Numbered from the stretch's first letter, positions 1 to 9,350 are shown. The stretch is 64,000 bases of DNA from Pseudomonas guineae (GCF_900113745.1 NZ_FOQL01000004.1:124001-188000); one strand, 5' to 3'. Made by a program: numbers and translations. The notes: generated by a model from the sequence alone, not told the origin.

Positions 1-497
1 GCCAGGCGTTCGCCCAAGCGAAATTCCTGACGTGCGCCGAGCAGCAGCGAGGGGCGGACGATGGTCAGCTGCGGCCAATCCTGCGCGCGCAGAGCCTGTT
101 CCATTTCGCCTTTAACTTTGTTGTAGAGCACTGAGGCATTAGCGTCTGCACCGAGGGCGCTGATCACCAGCAGATGACGCGCGCCGAGTGCGCGTGCGCG
201 TGCAGCGAAGGCGATCACTAAGTCGTGGTCGACTGCGCGAAAAGCTTCCGGCGAGCCGGCCTGCTTAATCGTGGTGCCCAGGCAGCAGAAGGCGGTATCG
301 ACATTGCCATCGAGTTGCGGCAACAGCGCGAGCAGTTCGCCTTGTGGGTTTTCTAAATGTGCATGCGCAGCCAGCGCCCGTCGGCTTGGGGCCAGTACGC
401 GGACGACTGTGGGCTCATTCAGCAGGCGGTCCAGCAGGTGTTCACCGGTCAGGCCGGTGGCTCCGGCGAGGAGGATGTGCTGGGGCGTCAAATACAT
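1..497 (-). CDS. NAD(P)-binding Rossmann protein (HTATIP2/YbjT-like), 3' end cut by window edge
   Basis: The reading frame opens with an ATG at 497 and runs off the left edge after about 165 codons, so the C-terminus is missing. Residues 6-18 read as a glycine-rich dinucleotide loop ([14 protein letters not shown]), typical of atypical short-chain dehydrogenases of the NAD(P)H-binding HTATIP2/YbjT group. Further on there are [13 protein letters not shown] and a YNKVKGEME stretch, the place where this family keeps the Tyr-x-x-x-Lys pair. The substrate cannot be told from sequence; relatives are annotated as oxidoreductases or putative sugar-nucleotide epimerases. It is transcribed in the same direction as the MORN lipoprotein gene, 82 bases downstream of it. 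Family placement is firm; the reaction is unknown. Confidence 0.8.
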   Translation of the reverse strand, partial: MYLTPQHILLAGATGLTGEHLLDRLLNEPTVVRVLAPSRRALAAHAHLENPQGELLALLPQLDGNVDTAFCCLGTTIKQAGSPEAFRAVDHDLVIAFAARARALGARHLLVISALGADANASVLYNKVKGEMEQALRAQDWPQLTIVRPSLLLGARQEFRLGERL

Positions 498-579
498 AAC
501 GTGGGGTTCTCCGCTGATATCAATCAGCTTAACAGGCTGAAGGAACTGCGCACTCTGCGCTTGCAGGTCGCTGTAATGG

Positions 580-2307
580 TTATGGATTGATCGCAGGTTG
601 CGCTGCGCGTGGGGTGTTGAGAGCGAGCGCCGCTTGCTGCTCACGCAGCTTGTTCCACTGCGCGAGGACCGCCTTGGCAGGCCAGATTTGCGGTTCGGAC
701 GGCTCGAAGCCATCGGCTTTTTCGCGCGCGGCGACGCTGGCCTGGGCCAGTGTGAAGGCACGCTGCAGGTCATCGGTCTGTTGCAGGGCTTCAGCAAATA
801 ACGCACGGCCGAAGTAAGTGAAATCGTTTTCCTCCGAGCAGCCAAATGACACCCGGTCGGCGCGGGCAGCGGTGATTACCAGGGTTTTTTCATCCTGCAC
901 CTTGGGGATAAAACCGCCCGAGTAGCAGGCCGAAATCACCAGTACCTTGTAGCGCTCTTTGAGCGGTTTCAGCAGGGTGGCCAGTTCGCTGGCGGGCAGG
1001 TCGCCGAGCTGCAGGCGTGGCTGGTTGAGGTGCAGTTCGTGTTGCGCGGAGCCATGGCTGGTCAGGTAGATAAAGATCAGATCCTCTGGCCCGCTGCGCA
1101 CCGCCAGGGCTTGCAGTGAGCGGCCCAGGCTGGCGCTGGTGGCCAGCGGGCGATCCGCCAAGTGGTCGCGGTGATTGACCAAGGTAATCCGGCCATAGGC
1201 GGCGAAGCGTTTCTGCAGCAGATCACCTACGTAGTCGGCCTCGCGCATAAACACGCTCTGTTTGCCGTCACCAGCCAGGGTCAGCGCGTACAACTCGATA
1301 GCGGGGGTCGAGGCGGGTAGCTGGGCAATCGCGGCATCGAGCAGTCGGCCTTGCTCCAGCAAGCCGATGGCCAAGGTGTCTGGTACTGCTTGGCCATCGC
1401 TATCGCGAATCAGTCGACCTTGCCGCCAGGTACCGCTTTGCTGACTGCCGTCGGCCAGGGTCAGGCTGCCGCTGCCGTGGTATTTACCGTAGGCAAAGTG
1501 GCCCTGATAAATGCTGCCGTCGGCGAGACTCAAGCGGCCTTCACCATGGTAGTTCCAGTCACGAAACTGGCCTGCGTAATGACTACCGTCGACGGCCTTG
1601 AATTGACCTTTACCGGTCAGGCTGCCATTGACGAAGCGCCCGCTCCAGGCATCACCATCAGCGCTCTGAAAGCGACCTTTGCCGTGGAATTGGTTGTCGC
1701 GAAACTCCCCGCTGTAGAGATCGCCACCAAGGTTCTTGAAACTGCCCTGGCCATTGAGTTGCTGGTTGTCGAAGGTGCCGACGTACTCATTACCTTCAGC
1801 GTCGCCCAGTACACCTTGGCCGTGGGGCTGACCTTTGCGGAACTGGCCCTGGAAACGTTCTCCATTGCGCCACTGCAACGAGCCCAGGCCGCTGTAAAGG
1901 CCGTTGCTGAATTCGCCGCGATATTCCAGCTCGCTGCTTTTGAGGTGGCCTTCGCCGCTGGGCATGCCGTTGGCAAAGCCGCCGACATAGCGGCTGCCAT
2001 CGCTGTAAGTGAGGCTGCCCTGGCCATGGAAATTGCCGCCCTTAAATTCGCCGGTATACACCTCGCCCTGTGCACTGTGCCATCCACCGGGGCCGTTGAA
2101 TTGACCATCCTTAAACGTCCCTTGGTAATAACGGCCGTCGCTGTAATCCAAGCGCCCTGGGCCCTGCAGCAGACCGTCAAGCACCTCGCCGCGGTAGCGG
2201 CCACCATCGGGCAGCAGCGCATTGGCGGGCAGCAGCGGTTCGCCATCGCCACAGGCGACAAGCAGTAGAGCAAGGCCTAAGGGAGCCAAGAAGGAAAGGC
2301 AGCGCAT
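580..2307 (-). CDS. MORN-repeat lipoprotein with C-terminal C13 (legumain/caspase-like) peptidase domain
   Basis: The protein has 575 residues. The first 19 residues form a lipoprotein signal ending in LLVAC, with Cys19 as the likely lipidated residue. Residues about 35-325 hold roughly a dozen MORN units (pattern Y-x-G-x-F/W-x-x-G-x-x-x-G-x-G). Residues about 370-540 form a caspase-fold peptidase: a hydrophobic strand then SHG (His418) and another strand then SACYSGG (Cys461), the His/Cys dyad order of peptidase family C13. A longer frame opens at 2415, but that extension overlaps the terminator of the preceding gene and would destroy the signal peptide, so I chose the ATG at 2307. Inferred role: a membrane-anchored cysteine peptidase displayed on a MORN beta-sheet scaffold; its target is unknown. 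From memory, an equivalent gene sits at this locus in other pseudomonads. Confidence 0.85.
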   Translation of the reverse strand: MRCLSFLAPLGLALLLVACGDGEPLLPANALLPDGGRYRGEVLDGLLQGPGRLDYSDGRYYQGTFKDGQFNGPGGWHSAQGEVYTGEFKGGNFHGQGSLTYSDGSRYVGGFANGMPSGEGHLKSSELEYRGEFSNGLYSGLGSLQWRNGERFQGQFRKGQPHGQGVLGDAEGNEYVGTFDNQQLNGQGSFKNLGGDLYSGEFRDNQFHGKGRFQSADGDAWSGRFVNGSLTGKGQFKAVDGSHYAGQFRDWNYHGEGRLSLADGSIYQGHFAYGKYHGSGSLTLADGSQQSGTWRQGRLIRDSDGQAVPDTLAIGLLEQGRLLDAAIAQLPASTPAIELYALTLAGDGKQSVFMREADYVGDLLQKRFAAYGRITLVNHRDHLADRPLATSASLGRSLQALAVRSGPEDLIFIYLTSHGSAQHELHLNQPRLQLGDLPASELATLLKPLKERYKVLVISACYSGGFIPKVQDEKTLVITAARADRVSFGCSEENDFTYFGRALFAEALQQTDDLQRAFTLAQASVAAREKADGFEPSEPQIWPAKAVLAQWNKLREQQAALALNTPRAAQPAINP

Positions 2308-2395
2308 GCAGAAGGTCCGGGCTGTAGTGTCGCTTTGAGTATGCCTTAAACCGCTGTGCGTGCCGTGATAGAGCGCTATGAAAATACTCATGCAT

Positions 2396-2427
2396 AAAAA
2401 AGGCGCACTCGCCACTGGCGGTGCGCC
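2396..2427 (-). terminator. Intrinsic terminator of the MaoC gene
   Basis: On the minus strand a GC stem (GGCGCAC paired with GTGCGCC, with an inner CGCC/GGCG stem around a 3-base loop) is followed directly by six T residues. It starts 18 bases past the MaoC stop codon and lies upstream of the MORN gene start, which argues that the two genes are separate transcription units. Confidence 0.85.
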
Positions 2428-2444
2428 ATTGCTGACGCTGTGCT

Positions 2445-2900
2445 TCAGACGAAGCAGAGGGTCAGCGGCTCAGCAATGTAGGCAGGTTTTTCCGATCCTT
2501 CGATTTCCAGCACAACCTTGGCTTTTAGCAGCCACTGGCCCGGATTTTTTTCCGTAACTGCGGTCAGTGTGGCGACCAGGCGCACCTTGGAATTGACTTT
2601 TACCGGCTGGATAAAGCGCACGCTATCTAGGCCATAGTTAACGGCCATCTTCAGCCCGGTGGGCATGATCATGATGCCTTCCATCAGCTTGGGCACCAGT
2701 GACAGCGAGAGAAAACCGTGGGCGATGGTGGTGCCGAAAGGGGTGAGTTTGGCTTTTTCCGGATCGATGTGGATGAACTGGTGGTCGCCAGTGCACTCAG
2801 CAAACTGGTTGATGCGTTCTTGGTCGATGGTCAGCCAGTCGGAGCGGCCAAGTTCTTTGCCGATGTAGCTGGACAGTTCGGCGGCGGGTACTGATGTCAT
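2445..2900 (-). CDS. phaJ4: MaoC-family (R)-specific enoyl-CoA hydratase, PhaJ4-like
   Basis: The 151-residue product is a single hot-dog-fold MaoC hydratase. Residues 38-47 read GDHQFIHIDP, giving the family's catalytic Asp39 and His44, followed by FGTTIAHGFLSLSL, the conserved substrate-tunnel helix. Enzymes of this type hydrate trans-2-enoyl-CoA to (R)-3-hydroxyacyl-CoA and can supply polyhydroxyalkanoate precursors from beta-oxidation in the cytoplasm. The frame is open further upstream to 2969, but the ATG at 2900 has an AAGGAG ribosome site 7 bases before it and matches the family's usual length. The symbol rests on remembered similarity in sequence and position to P. aeruginosa PhaJ4; chain-length preference cannot be read here. 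Confidence 0.85.
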   Translation of the reverse strand: MTSVPAAELSSYIGKELGRSDWLTIDQERINQFAECTGDHQFIHIDPEKAKLTPFGTTIAHGFLSLSLVPKLMEGIMIMPTGLKMAVNYGLDSVRFIQPVKVNSKVRLVATLTAVTEKNPGQWLLKAKVVLEIEGSEKPAYIAEPLTLCFV

Positions 2901-3068
2901 GGTTTCTCCTTGAAGACGCGAGTGTTGTTTTTTTTGGGGGCGTAAATCCTTCTGTCCTAAGATCATCATGGGTTTGCCACTGGGTCAAGTGGCTATTGTG
3001 GCGCGGCTGCAGGCCGCGGTTTATCCCGCGCAACTGCTGTAAGCCGGCCTTTAGAGGGGGCTTTTGCT

Positions 3069-3074
3069 TATAAT
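3069..3074 (+). promoter_or_regulatory. Candidate -10 box for the cidA-like operon
   Basis: A perfect TATAAT lies 46 bases before the cidA-like start codon. No convincing -35 hexamer is seen at 16-18 bases upstream, so it could need an activator or be chance. The cid genes of other bacteria are activated by a LysR-type regulator; none is encoded next door. Confidence 0.4.
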
Positions 3075-3119
3075 GCGCGGCATTACGCCTAGGATCATAC
3101 GATTCGGAGATTACCCGTC

Positions 3120-3479
3120 ATGTTGTTACGCGGCCTTTTCTGGCTGGTGCTGTGCCAGTTGCTTGGCACGGCGCTGAATGTTTTGCTAATCCCGATGCTG
3201 CCTGGGCCGATTATCGGCATGCTGCTGCTGTTTGCTTTTCTTTTGTTACGCGGTGAAGTGGGTGAGCCGCTGCGCGAAGCCGCCGGCAGCCTGCTGAAAT
3301 ACCTGCCACTACTGTTGGTGCCGCCGGCGGTAGGGGTGATGGCTTATGCCGAGGCCATTTCTGCCGACTTTTGGGCGATTGCCGGTGCGCTATTGTTGTC
3401 ACTGTTGCTCTCGATTGTGTTCGCCGGCTGGCTGATGCAGCGGCTGATCGATCGCCAGCAACGTCGCAAGGGTGCATGA
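3120..3479 (+). CDS. cidA: CidA/LrgA-family holin-like membrane protein
   Basis: This 119-residue protein is almost wholly hydrophobic with about four membrane segments, and carries the family signature PMLPGPIIGMLLLFAFL near residues 25-41. CidA/LrgA proteins resemble phage holins and act in the inner membrane together with CidB/LrgB, influencing autolysis and by-product or pyruvate transport. The stop codon overlaps the ATG of the CidB-like gene (ATGA at 3476-3479), so the two are translationally coupled. CidA and LrgA cannot be told apart by sequence alone; the symbol is nominal. Confidence 0.88.
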   Translation: MLLRGLFWLVLCQLLGTALNVLLIPMLPGPIIGMLLLFAFLLLRGEVGEPLREAAGSLLKYLPLLLVPPAVGVMAYAEAISADFWAIAGALLLSLLLSIVFAGWLMQRLIDRQQRRKGA

Positions 3480-4192
3480 CTGTGGAGTGGAGCTCAGCCT
3501 GGCAGGCGTTAATTCACCATCCGCTGTTTGGTGTCGGTATCACCTTAGGGGCTTACCAGCTGGCAATGGCTGTGTACGAAAAGACCCGCTGGGTATTTCT
3601 GCAGCCGGTGCTGGTGTCGATGCTTACGGTGATCGGTATTCTCCTGGCCTGCGGCCTGACGTTCGCCGAGTACAAAGACAGCGCCGCCGCACTAACGTTG
3701 TTCCTTGGGCCGACTACGGTGGCGTTGGCAGTGCCGCTGTTTGTTAACTTACGGCGGATTCGTCAGCTGTTCTGGCCCACCTTTATCACGCTGCTGTTGG
3801 CCGGGGTGGTCGCTACGGTGCTGGGGGTGACCCTGGCCTGGGCCTTTGGCGCGGAACACATCATGCTGATGAGCATGGCGCCCAAGTCGGTGACCTCGCC
3901 GATTGCCATGCTGGTGGCCAGTCAGATTGGAGGCATTGCGGCGTTGGCAGCGGTGTTCGTGATGATCACCGGGATCATCGGTGCGATTGTTGGGCCTTCA
4001 TTGCTCAAGCGATTTGGCGTGCAGCATCCTGCGGCGCTGGGCATGGCCTTGGGTTTGACCGCGCATGCGGTCGGCACGGCGCGAGCGCTGCAGGAGGGTG
4101 AGGAGTGTGGTGCGTTTGCCGCCTTGGCAATGAGCCTGATGGGCGTATTCACAGCCGTATTGCTGCCGCTGGCTATTTTGTTGTGGCTATAA
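3476..4192 (+). CDS. cidB: CidB/LrgB-family membrane protein
   Basis: The 238-residue product has six or more hydrophobic helices and the LrgB-family stretch LMSMAPKSVTSPIAM, followed by ALGLTAHAVGTARAL near the C-terminus. It forms the partner of the CidA-like protein in the inner membrane. The frame is open back to 3371, but that part runs through the cidA gene; the ATG at 3476, overlapping the cidA stop, gives the normal family length and N-terminus. The exact transported molecule or role in cell lysis is not visible from sequence. Confidence 0.9.
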   Translation: MTVEWSSAWQALIHHPLFGVGITLGAYQLAMAVYEKTRWVFLQPVLVSMLTVIGILLACGLTFAEYKDSAAALTLFLGPTTVALAVPLFVNLRRIRQLFWPTFITLLLAGVVATVLGVTLAWAFGAEHIMLMSMAPKSVTSPIAMLVASQIGGIAALAAVFVMITGIIGAIVGPSLLKRFGVQHPAALGMALGLTAHAVGTARALQEGEECGAFAALAMSLMGVFTAVLLPLAILLWL

Positions 4193-4202
4193 GGAGATGC
4201 CT

Positions 4203-4790
4203 GTGACTTTGCCGTTATTTCCACTGAATACCGTGTTGTTTCCCGGCTGCATGCTGGATTTGCAGGTATTCGAAGCGCGTTACCTGGACATGGTTAGCCG
4301 CTGCATGAAGCAGGGCCAAGGTTTTGGCGTGGTCTGCATAATCGATGGCGCCGAGGTGGGCGAGGCTGCTGGGCAGTTCTCGGCAGTCGGCTGCGAAGCG
4401 TTGATTCGCGACTTCCAGCAACGGCCCAATGGGCTACTGGGGATTCGTGTTGAGGGTGGCCGGCGCTTTCGGGTGCAGCGTGCTCAGCTGCTGTCGGATC
4501 AGCTGACTGTAGCTGAGGTCGAATGGCTGGACGAGCCGCCTGAGCAGCCGCTGACCACTGAGCATGCCGACCTGGCTGCCTTGCTGGAGGCGCTAAACGC
4601 GCATCCGCTGGTGGCGTCGTTGGGCATGTCGAACGAGCCGGCCGGCCAGGATGCGTTGGCTAACCAACTGGCCTACCTGTTGCCGTTGGACGTTGAGCAA
4701 AAGCTGACGCTGCTCGAAACCGCCGATGCACCGTTACGCTTGGAGCTGTTGCAGCAACTGCTTGAACAGTTGCAGGGCGAGCGTCAGTAA
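4203..4790 (+). CDS. Lon substrate-binding-domain protein (LON-N, no protease domain)
   Basis: The 195-residue product opens with TLPLFPLNTVLFPGCML, the hallmark N-terminus of the Lon substrate-binding domain, followed by FEARYLDMV and a basic patch. It ends after the helical bundle and lacks the AAA+ and Ser-Lys protease parts of Lon. Such stand-alone proteins are common in proteobacteria with no settled function. Start choice: an ATG at 4197 touches the AAGGAG ribosome site with no spacing, whereas the GTG at 4203 stands 6 bases from it, so GTG is favoured. The 3' end overlaps the convergent DedA-PAP2 gene by 7 bases. Confidence 0.85.
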   Translation: MTLPLFPLNTVLFPGCMLDLQVFEARYLDMVSRCMKQGQGFGVVCIIDGAEVGEAAGQFSAVGCEALIRDFQQRPNGLLGIRVEGGRRFRVQRAQLLSDQLTVAEVEWLDEPPEQPLTTEHADLAALLEALNAHPLVASLGMSNEPAGQDALANQLAYLLPLDVEQKLTLLETADAPLRLELLQQLLEQLQGERQ

Positions 4791-6100
4791 CGGTAAAGCT
4801 GCAGCCCGGCGGACAGCTGCCAGGTGGTGATGCCGCCCAGTAGGGCGATAATCGCGGGTAGCAACAGCCACCAGGTCTTTTCAGGCAGGGCCGGCAGCGC
4901 CGTGCGCCATTGCGCCAGCGTCAGGCTCAGGGCGCAGATGCAGGCCGCCAGGATGGCGCCGGCGATGATGTCGCTGGGCCAATGCACCCCTAGGTAAATC
5001 CTTGAGCCGGCAATCGCGGCAGCGGGAAAGCTTGCCAGTAGCATCCAGGTCAGACGCATGCGCGGCGGTTGTCCGCGCCCCGCCAGCACACCGAGCAGCA
5101 AAAAGAAGGCAAACGCTGCCGAGCTGTGGCCGCTGGGAAAGCTAAAGCTACTCAGGGGCTCAAGCAGCACATCGGGGCGGCTGCGGGCGAACAACGTCTT
5201 TAGCGCGCTGTTGGCTAAGGCCGTGCCAAGCAGGGTGCCAATGGCCAGGCACAGGGTTCGCCATTGCCGCGTTGCCAGCAGTGCCAGGCACAGCAGTAAA
5301 GCCGCTGCCAGTTGCGTGGTCAGATCGCCGAGGCGGGTAATCAGCACCATCAGCGTATCCAGTGCGGGGGCGCGATGCTCCTGAACCAGGCTCAGCAAAC
5401 CTTGGTCGAGCGGGCTGAGGTGTGGCCAGCTGAGCATCAGGCCGATCAGCAGCGCCAGGCACGCAACCGCCGTCAGCAAGCTGGTATGGCGCACGCCGCG
5501 CAAGCTGCCTTGTACGCTGACGCCGACCACCAGCGCAACGCCGGCCGCAATGGCACCGGCCTCCGTCCAGAAGCCTTCCGGCAGTGGCAGGCGCAGCGCC
5601 GCGCCAGTAGCCCAGCCAGGCAGCATGTAGGCGACTGACCAGCCGGCCCCTGCCAGCAGGCTGACGATAAAAAAGCGCGCGAAGGGCATGTCGAACATGC
5701 CGGCTATCATCGGCAGCATAGGGCGTAGCGGGCCGATAAAACGACCGATCAGCAGGCTGGTGACGCCGTAGCGCAGGAAATAACTGTGCGCGCTACTCAG
5801 CCATTGCGGGTGATTGCGCAGTATCGGTAAGCGGCCGATGTCCTGATGAAAATAACGCCCCAGCGCATAGGACAGGCAGTCGCCCAGCATGCCGCCGGAA
5901 AAGGCTAGCAGCAGGGTTTCGCTCAGGCCGAGTGCGCCGTTGCCCGCCAGTGCGGCCACCGCGAACAGCAGCACGGTGCCGGGCACCAACAGGCCGACAA
6001 TCGCCAGGCATTCGAGGCAGGCGAGCAGAAAAATTGCCAGGCCCAGCCATTGCGGGTTGGCGCTTAGCCAGAGGGTCAGGGTGTCGAACCAGTGGCTCAT
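4784..6100 (-). CDS. DedA-family / PAP2 phosphatase fusion membrane protein
   Basis: The 438-residue protein joins two membrane domains. Residues about 1-200 are a DedA/SNARE-associated domain with the conserved GRFIGPLRPMLPMIAGMF stretch; DedA proteins recycle lipid carriers by flipping them across the inner membrane. Residues about 215-430 form a type-2 phosphatidic acid phosphatase with the three active-site motifs KTLFARSRPD, FPSGHS and SRIYLGVHWPSD. All the expected Lys, Arg and two His residues are present, so the phosphatase should be active on a lipid (di)phosphate at the periplasmic face. The start codon overlaps the mpg stop (ATGA at 6097-6100), which suggests co-expression. Confidence 0.92.
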   Translation of the reverse strand: MSHWFDTLTLWLSANPQWLGLAIFLLACLECLAIVGLLVPGTVLLFAVAALAGNGALGLSETLLLAFSGGMLGDCLSYALGRYFHQDIGRLPILRNHPQWLSSAHSYFLRYGVTSLLIGRFIGPLRPMLPMIAGMFDMPFARFFIVSLLAGAGWSVAYMLPGWATGAALRLPLPEGFWTEAGAIAAGVALVVGVSVQGSLRGVRHTSLLTAVACLALLIGLMLSWPHLSPLDQGLLSLVQEHRAPALDTLMVLITRLGDLTTQLAAALLLCLALLATRQWRTLCLAIGTLLGTALANSALKTLFARSRPDVLLEPLSSFSFPSGHSSAAFAFFLLLGVLAGRGQPPRMRLTWMLLASFPAAAIAGSRIYLGVHWPSDIIAGAILAACICALSLTLAQWRTALPALPEKTWWLLLPAIIALLGGITTWQLSAGLQLYRY

Positions 6101-6813
6101 CGATGATTGTCCGTGCGGCTGAGTAAGTGATAATCCTGGCCGGCTATTTGTCCGCGGCGCAGTGGGTTACGTGTGCAATGGCGGGCAAAGTCGGCATCGA
6201 CAAAACGGTAGGGCAGTTGTTCGTCGCGGCCCTGGGGGATGCCCAGACGCATGCATTGCACGACGTGTGCGGGGCGTTGGTCGAGGTCTTCAACAAACAA
6301 GCGCTGCTCATCGAAGGGCTGTGCGTCCCAGTCGGGCACTTTCAGGCCGAGGGCTTTGCACAGCAGGGTTTGGCCATTGCACAACTTGTCTAGCGTGCGT
6401 GCTCGACCTTGGCTGTCGGGGTTGTTGCGCTGCATCTGCGCCACTGCATCCGCGCCGCTGTGCGTGTCCTGCCATGGGTAGGCGGATTTGATCAGCACCG
6501 CATTGCCTGGCCCCTGAGCGCTGAAATTCAGCGAATCACCGCCGCGCGCGTAGTACATATAAATGTGCCCGCCCTCCATAAACAACGCTCGGCGTTTGTG
6601 GGTATAGCCGAGAGATGCGTGGCTGCCTTTCTCGCTCAGGTAATAGGCTTCGGTTTCAATAATCCGCGCGCTCAGCCATTGCTCGCCGTGCTTATGGCGA
6701 ATCACCTTGCCGAGCAGCGCGCGGGCCAGTACGCGTGCGTCGCGGTCGAAAAAGCTCGCCGGCAGGGCACGATTTTCGGGCCAGGGCAAGCTAGGGCTGG
6801 GGTCGTGTGGCAT
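6097..6813 (-). CDS. mpg: 3-methyladenine DNA glycosylase (AAG/Mpg family)
   Basis: The 238-residue protein matches the mammalian-type alkyladenine DNA glycosylase fold. RVLARALLGKVI near residue 27-38 and RIIETEAYY, carrying the catalytic Glu, are family marks, as are YTHKRRALFMEGGHIYMYY and FSAQGPGNAVLIKSAYPW. It removes alkylated purines from DNA to begin base excision repair. It comes first in a two-gene unit with the DedA-PAP2 fusion. The predicted N-terminal 20 residues are weakly conserved, so a slightly later start is possible. Confidence 0.93.
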   Translation of the reverse strand: MPHDPSPSLPWPENRALPASFFDRDARVLARALLGKVIRHKHGEQWLSARIIETEAYYLSEKGSHASLGYTHKRRALFMEGGHIYMYYARGGDSLNFSAQGPGNAVLIKSAYPWQDTHSGADAVAQMQRNNPDSQGRARTLDKLCNGQTLLCKALGLKVPDWDAQPFDEQRLFVEDLDQRPAHVVQCMRLGIPQGRDEQLPYRFVDADFARHCTRNPLRRGQIAGQDYHLLSRTDNHR

Positions 6814-6953
6814 GCGCTGTCACGGCTGCTCGGCGGTGCATAGGGTGGGCGATAGTAACAATAAGCGCATGAAGCGTGCCTGAAAGTGCGCGTGTCAGCC
6901 GCTTCGCGCCTACCGTCCGCCGCGCAGCGCTGGGCGTGGAGCAGCGCGACCGT

Positions 6954-6959
6954 TATACT
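6954..6959 (+). promoter_or_regulatory. Candidate -10 box for proA
   Basis: TATACT lies 37 bases before the proA start codon in the divergent proA/mpg interval (6814-6995). The -35 side is a poor match. No other clear element is seen in this interval. Confidence 0.35.
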
Positions 6960-6995
6960 CAGCGACTTTTTTCAACCGCCAGACCCGCCAAGACT

Positions 6996-8261
6996 ATGAC
7001 TGAGTCCGTGCTCGACTATATGACCCGCCTGGGGCAGGCCGCCCGCAGCGCCTCGCGCGTGCTCGCGCGCGCCAGTACTGCGCAGAAAAATCGTGCCCTG
7101 CAGGCCGCTGCTGCCGCGCTGGATGCGGCTCGCAGCGAGCTGGCCAGTGCCAACGAACTGGACCTGGCCGCCGCGCGCGCCAGCGGTCTGGAGCCGGCCA
7201 TGGTTGATCGTCTGGCGCTGACCCCGGTGGTGATCGACAGCATGATTGAAGGCCTGCGTCAGGTCGCCACGCTGCCAGACCCTATTGGTGAGATCCGTGA
7301 CATGCGCTTCCTGCCGTCCGGCATTCAGGTCGGCAAGATGCGTGTGCCGCTTGGCGTGATCGGCATCATTTATGAATCGCGGCCAAACGTGACCATCGAT
7401 GCCGCCAGCCTGTGCCTGAAATCTGGTAATGCGGCCATCCTGCGTGGCGGCTCGGAGGCGATTCATTCGAATCAGGCGATTGCCCGCTGCATTCAGCTTG
7501 GTTTGAGCGAGGCCGGCTTGCCAGCCAGCGCCGTGCAAGTGGTGGAGACCACTGACCGCGCGGCTGTCGGTGCGCTGATCACCATGCCTGAGTTCGTTGA
7601 CGTGATCGTGCCGCGTGGCGGCAAGGGCTTAATCGAGCGCATCAGTCGTGATGCCAAGGTGCCGGTGATTAAGCATCTGGATGGCGTGTGCCACGTTTAC
7701 ATCGACGTCGCCGCTGATCTCGATAAGGCGATTCGGGTTGCCGATAACTCCAAGACTCAGCGCTACTCGCCGTGCAACGCCATGGAAACCTTGCTGGTGC
7801 ATAGCGCCGTTGCCGCCAAGGTGTTGCCACCGCTGGCCGCCATTTACCGCGACAAAGGCGTTGAATTGCGTGGCGATGCTGCGACCCGCGCATTGCTGGG
7901 CAGTGATGTGCTGGAGGCGAGCGAAGACGACTGGTTCGCCGAGTACAACGCGCCGATCCTAGCGGTTCGTATCGTTGATTCGCTGGACGCAGCGATTGAG
8001 CACATCAACCACTACGGCTCCAAGCACACCGACTCGATCATTACCGAGAACTTCAGCGATGCGCGGCGTTTCCTTACCGAGGTGGATTCCGCTTCGGTGA
8101 TGGTCAATGCCTCGACCCGCTTCGCCGATGGCTTCGAGTACGGCTTGGGCGCGGAAATCGGTATCTCCACGGACAAGTTACATGCCCGCGGTCCGGTCGG
8201 CCTGGATGGCCTGACCAGTGAGAAGTATGTGGTGTTCGGCGACGGGCATATCCGTACCTGA
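6996..8261 (+). CDS. proA: Gamma-glutamyl phosphate reductase
   Basis: ProA reduces gamma-glutamyl phosphate to glutamate semialdehyde with NADPH, the second step of proline synthesis. The 421-residue product shows the aldehyde-dehydrogenase-like fold, with [34 protein letters not shown], and the catalytic-cysteine segment [16 protein letters not shown] near the middle. The frame is open to 6876, but the MTESVLDYM start at 6996 fits the family. The TGA stop overlaps the nadD ATG (8259-8263), so both are probably made from one transcript that continues to rsfS and rlmH. Confidence 0.97.
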   Translation: MTESVLDYMTRLGQAARSASRVLARASTAQKNRALQAAAAALDAARSELASANELDLAAARASGLEPAMVDRLALTPVVIDSMIEGLRQVATLPDPIGEIRDMRFLPSGIQVGKMRVPLGVIGIIYESRPNVTIDAASLCLKSGNAAILRGGSEAIHSNQAIARCIQLGLSEAGLPASAVQVVETTDRAAVGALITMPEFVDVIVPRGGKGLIERISRDAKVPVIKHLDGVCHVYIDVAADLDKAIRVADNSKTQRYSPCNAMETLLVHSAVAAKVLPPLAAIYRDKGVELRGDAATRALLGSDVLEASEDDWFAEYNAPILAVRIVDSLDAAIEHINHYGSKHTDSIITENFSDARRFLTEVDSASVMVNASTRFADGFEYGLGAEIGISTDKLHARGPVGLDGLTSEKYVVFGDGHIRT

Positions 8262-8935
8262 TGGCCCGCCGCGACGGCGCTCGGCATACCGACGCCCGCC
8301 GCATCGGTGTGCTCGGTGGCACCTTTGATCCGGTGCATATTGGTCATTTGCGCAGCGCCGTGGAAGTCGCCGAGGTGTTGTTATTGGATGAGCTACGCCT
8401 GATACCCAGTGCGCGGCCGCCGCACCGCAGCGCACCGCAGGTCAGTGCGATGGATCGCCTGGCCATGGTTGAACTGGCGCTTGCGGGTGCCGCTGTGCTG
8501 CAGGTGGATGATCGCGAGCTGAAACGCGACAAGCCGTCCTACAGTATTGATACGTTGGAGTCATTGCGCGCTGAGTTGGCGGACGATGATCAGTTGTTGC
8601 TCATCCTGGGCTGGGATGCCTTCTGTGGCTTGCCCGGTTGGCAGCGCTGGGATGAGTTGTTGGAGCATTGCCATATCTTGGTGTTGCAGCGTCCGGATGC
8701 CGACAGTGAGGCGCCCGAAGCGCTGCGCAACCTGTTGGCCGCGCGCAGTGTGAGTGACCCTTCGGCCCTGAGTGGGCCGAGTGGGCAAATTGCTTTTATC
8801 TGGCAGACACCCTTGGCGGTGTCGGCCACCCAGATCCGCGCGCTACTGGCGAGCGGAAAGTCGGCACGCTTTTTAGTGCCTGACGCGGTACTGGCCTATA
8901 TCCATGCGCACGGACTGTACCGTGGCGCGAATTGA
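8261..8935 (+). CDS. nadD: Nicotinate-mononucleotide adenylyltransferase
   Basis: NadD joins ATP to nicotinate mononucleotide to give deamido-NAD, an essential step of NAD synthesis in the cytoplasm. The 224-residue product has the nucleotidyltransferase motif [12 protein letters not shown] at residues 19-30 and the C-terminal [14 protein letters not shown] segment (SxTxxR motif). The 14-residue arginine-rich leader before the first strand is slightly longer than in some relatives. Coupling to proA by overlapping stop and start codons, and rsfS 22 bases downstream, is the usual Pseudomonas order. Confidence 0.97.
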   Translation: MARRDGARHTDARRIGVLGGTFDPVHIGHLRSAVEVAEVLLLDELRLIPSARPPHRSAPQVSAMDRLAMVELALAGAAVLQVDDRELKRDKPSYSIDTLESLRAELADDDQLLLILGWDAFCGLPGWQRWDELLEHCHILVLQRPDADSEAPEALRNLLAARSVSDPSALSGPSGQIAFIWQTPLAVSATQIRALLASGKSARFLVPDAVLAYIHAHGLYRGAN

Positions 8936-8957
8936 ACACGAGGCAAACGAGTTACTT

Positions 8958-9350
8958 ATGACGAACGCAAAAAAAATCATGCCGAGCGAAGACCTGGTCA
9001 AACTGGCTATCGCAGCTCTAGAAGAAATCAAAGCGCAGGACATCACCACCATCGATGTGCGTGGCAAAACCAGCATCACCGATTTCATGCTGATCGCCAG
9101 CGGCACGTCGAGCCGTCACGTTAAGTCGCTGATCGACAACGTGTTGGAGAAAGTAAAAGAGCAGGGCGTGCGCCCGATCGGCACCGAAGGCATGGATACC
9201 GGCGAGTGGGCATTGCTCGACCTCGGCGACATCGTGGTGCACGTTATGCTGCCGACTGCCCGCCAGTTCTACGACCTTGAGCGTCTGTGGCAGGGTGCCG
9301 AGCAGAGTCGCGCGCAGTTTAGCGCCGAGCCGAGCCCAGAGCAGGAATAA
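8958..9350 (+). CDS. rsfS: Ribosome silencing factor RsfS
   Basis: RsfS binds ribosomal protein uL14 and blocks joining of the subunits, lowering translation in starved cells. The 130-residue product carries the family core [28 protein letters not shown] and [19 protein letters not shown]. An upstream in-frame codon at 8904 lies inside nadD; the ATG at 8958 is the natural start. The C-terminal tail, rich in Glu, Ser and Pro, is a variable extension. It is followed 12 bases later by rlmH, another ribosome gene. Confidence 0.95.
   Translation: MTNAKKIMPSEDLVKLAIAALEEIKAQDITTIDVRGKTSITDFMLIASGTSSRHVKSLIDNVLEKVKEQGVRPIGTEGMDTGEWALLDLGDIVVHVMLPTARQFYDLERLWQGAEQSRAQFSAEPSPEQE

Noticed and set aside
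1351..2268. Long plus-strand frame (305 codons) opposite the MORN repeats
   Set aside because: It is the mirror of a repeat-rich, high-GC gene and consists of monotonous Ala/Val runs with no known domain.
580..2307. Regularly spaced short repeats that look like a CRISPR array
   Set aside because: The periodicity of about 69 bases comes from MORN repeats in frame; repeats are diverged and spacers are not unique.
4197..4199. ATG as start of the Lon-domain protein
   Set aside because: It abuts the AAGGAG site with no spacing; GTG at 4203 has a 6-base spacer.
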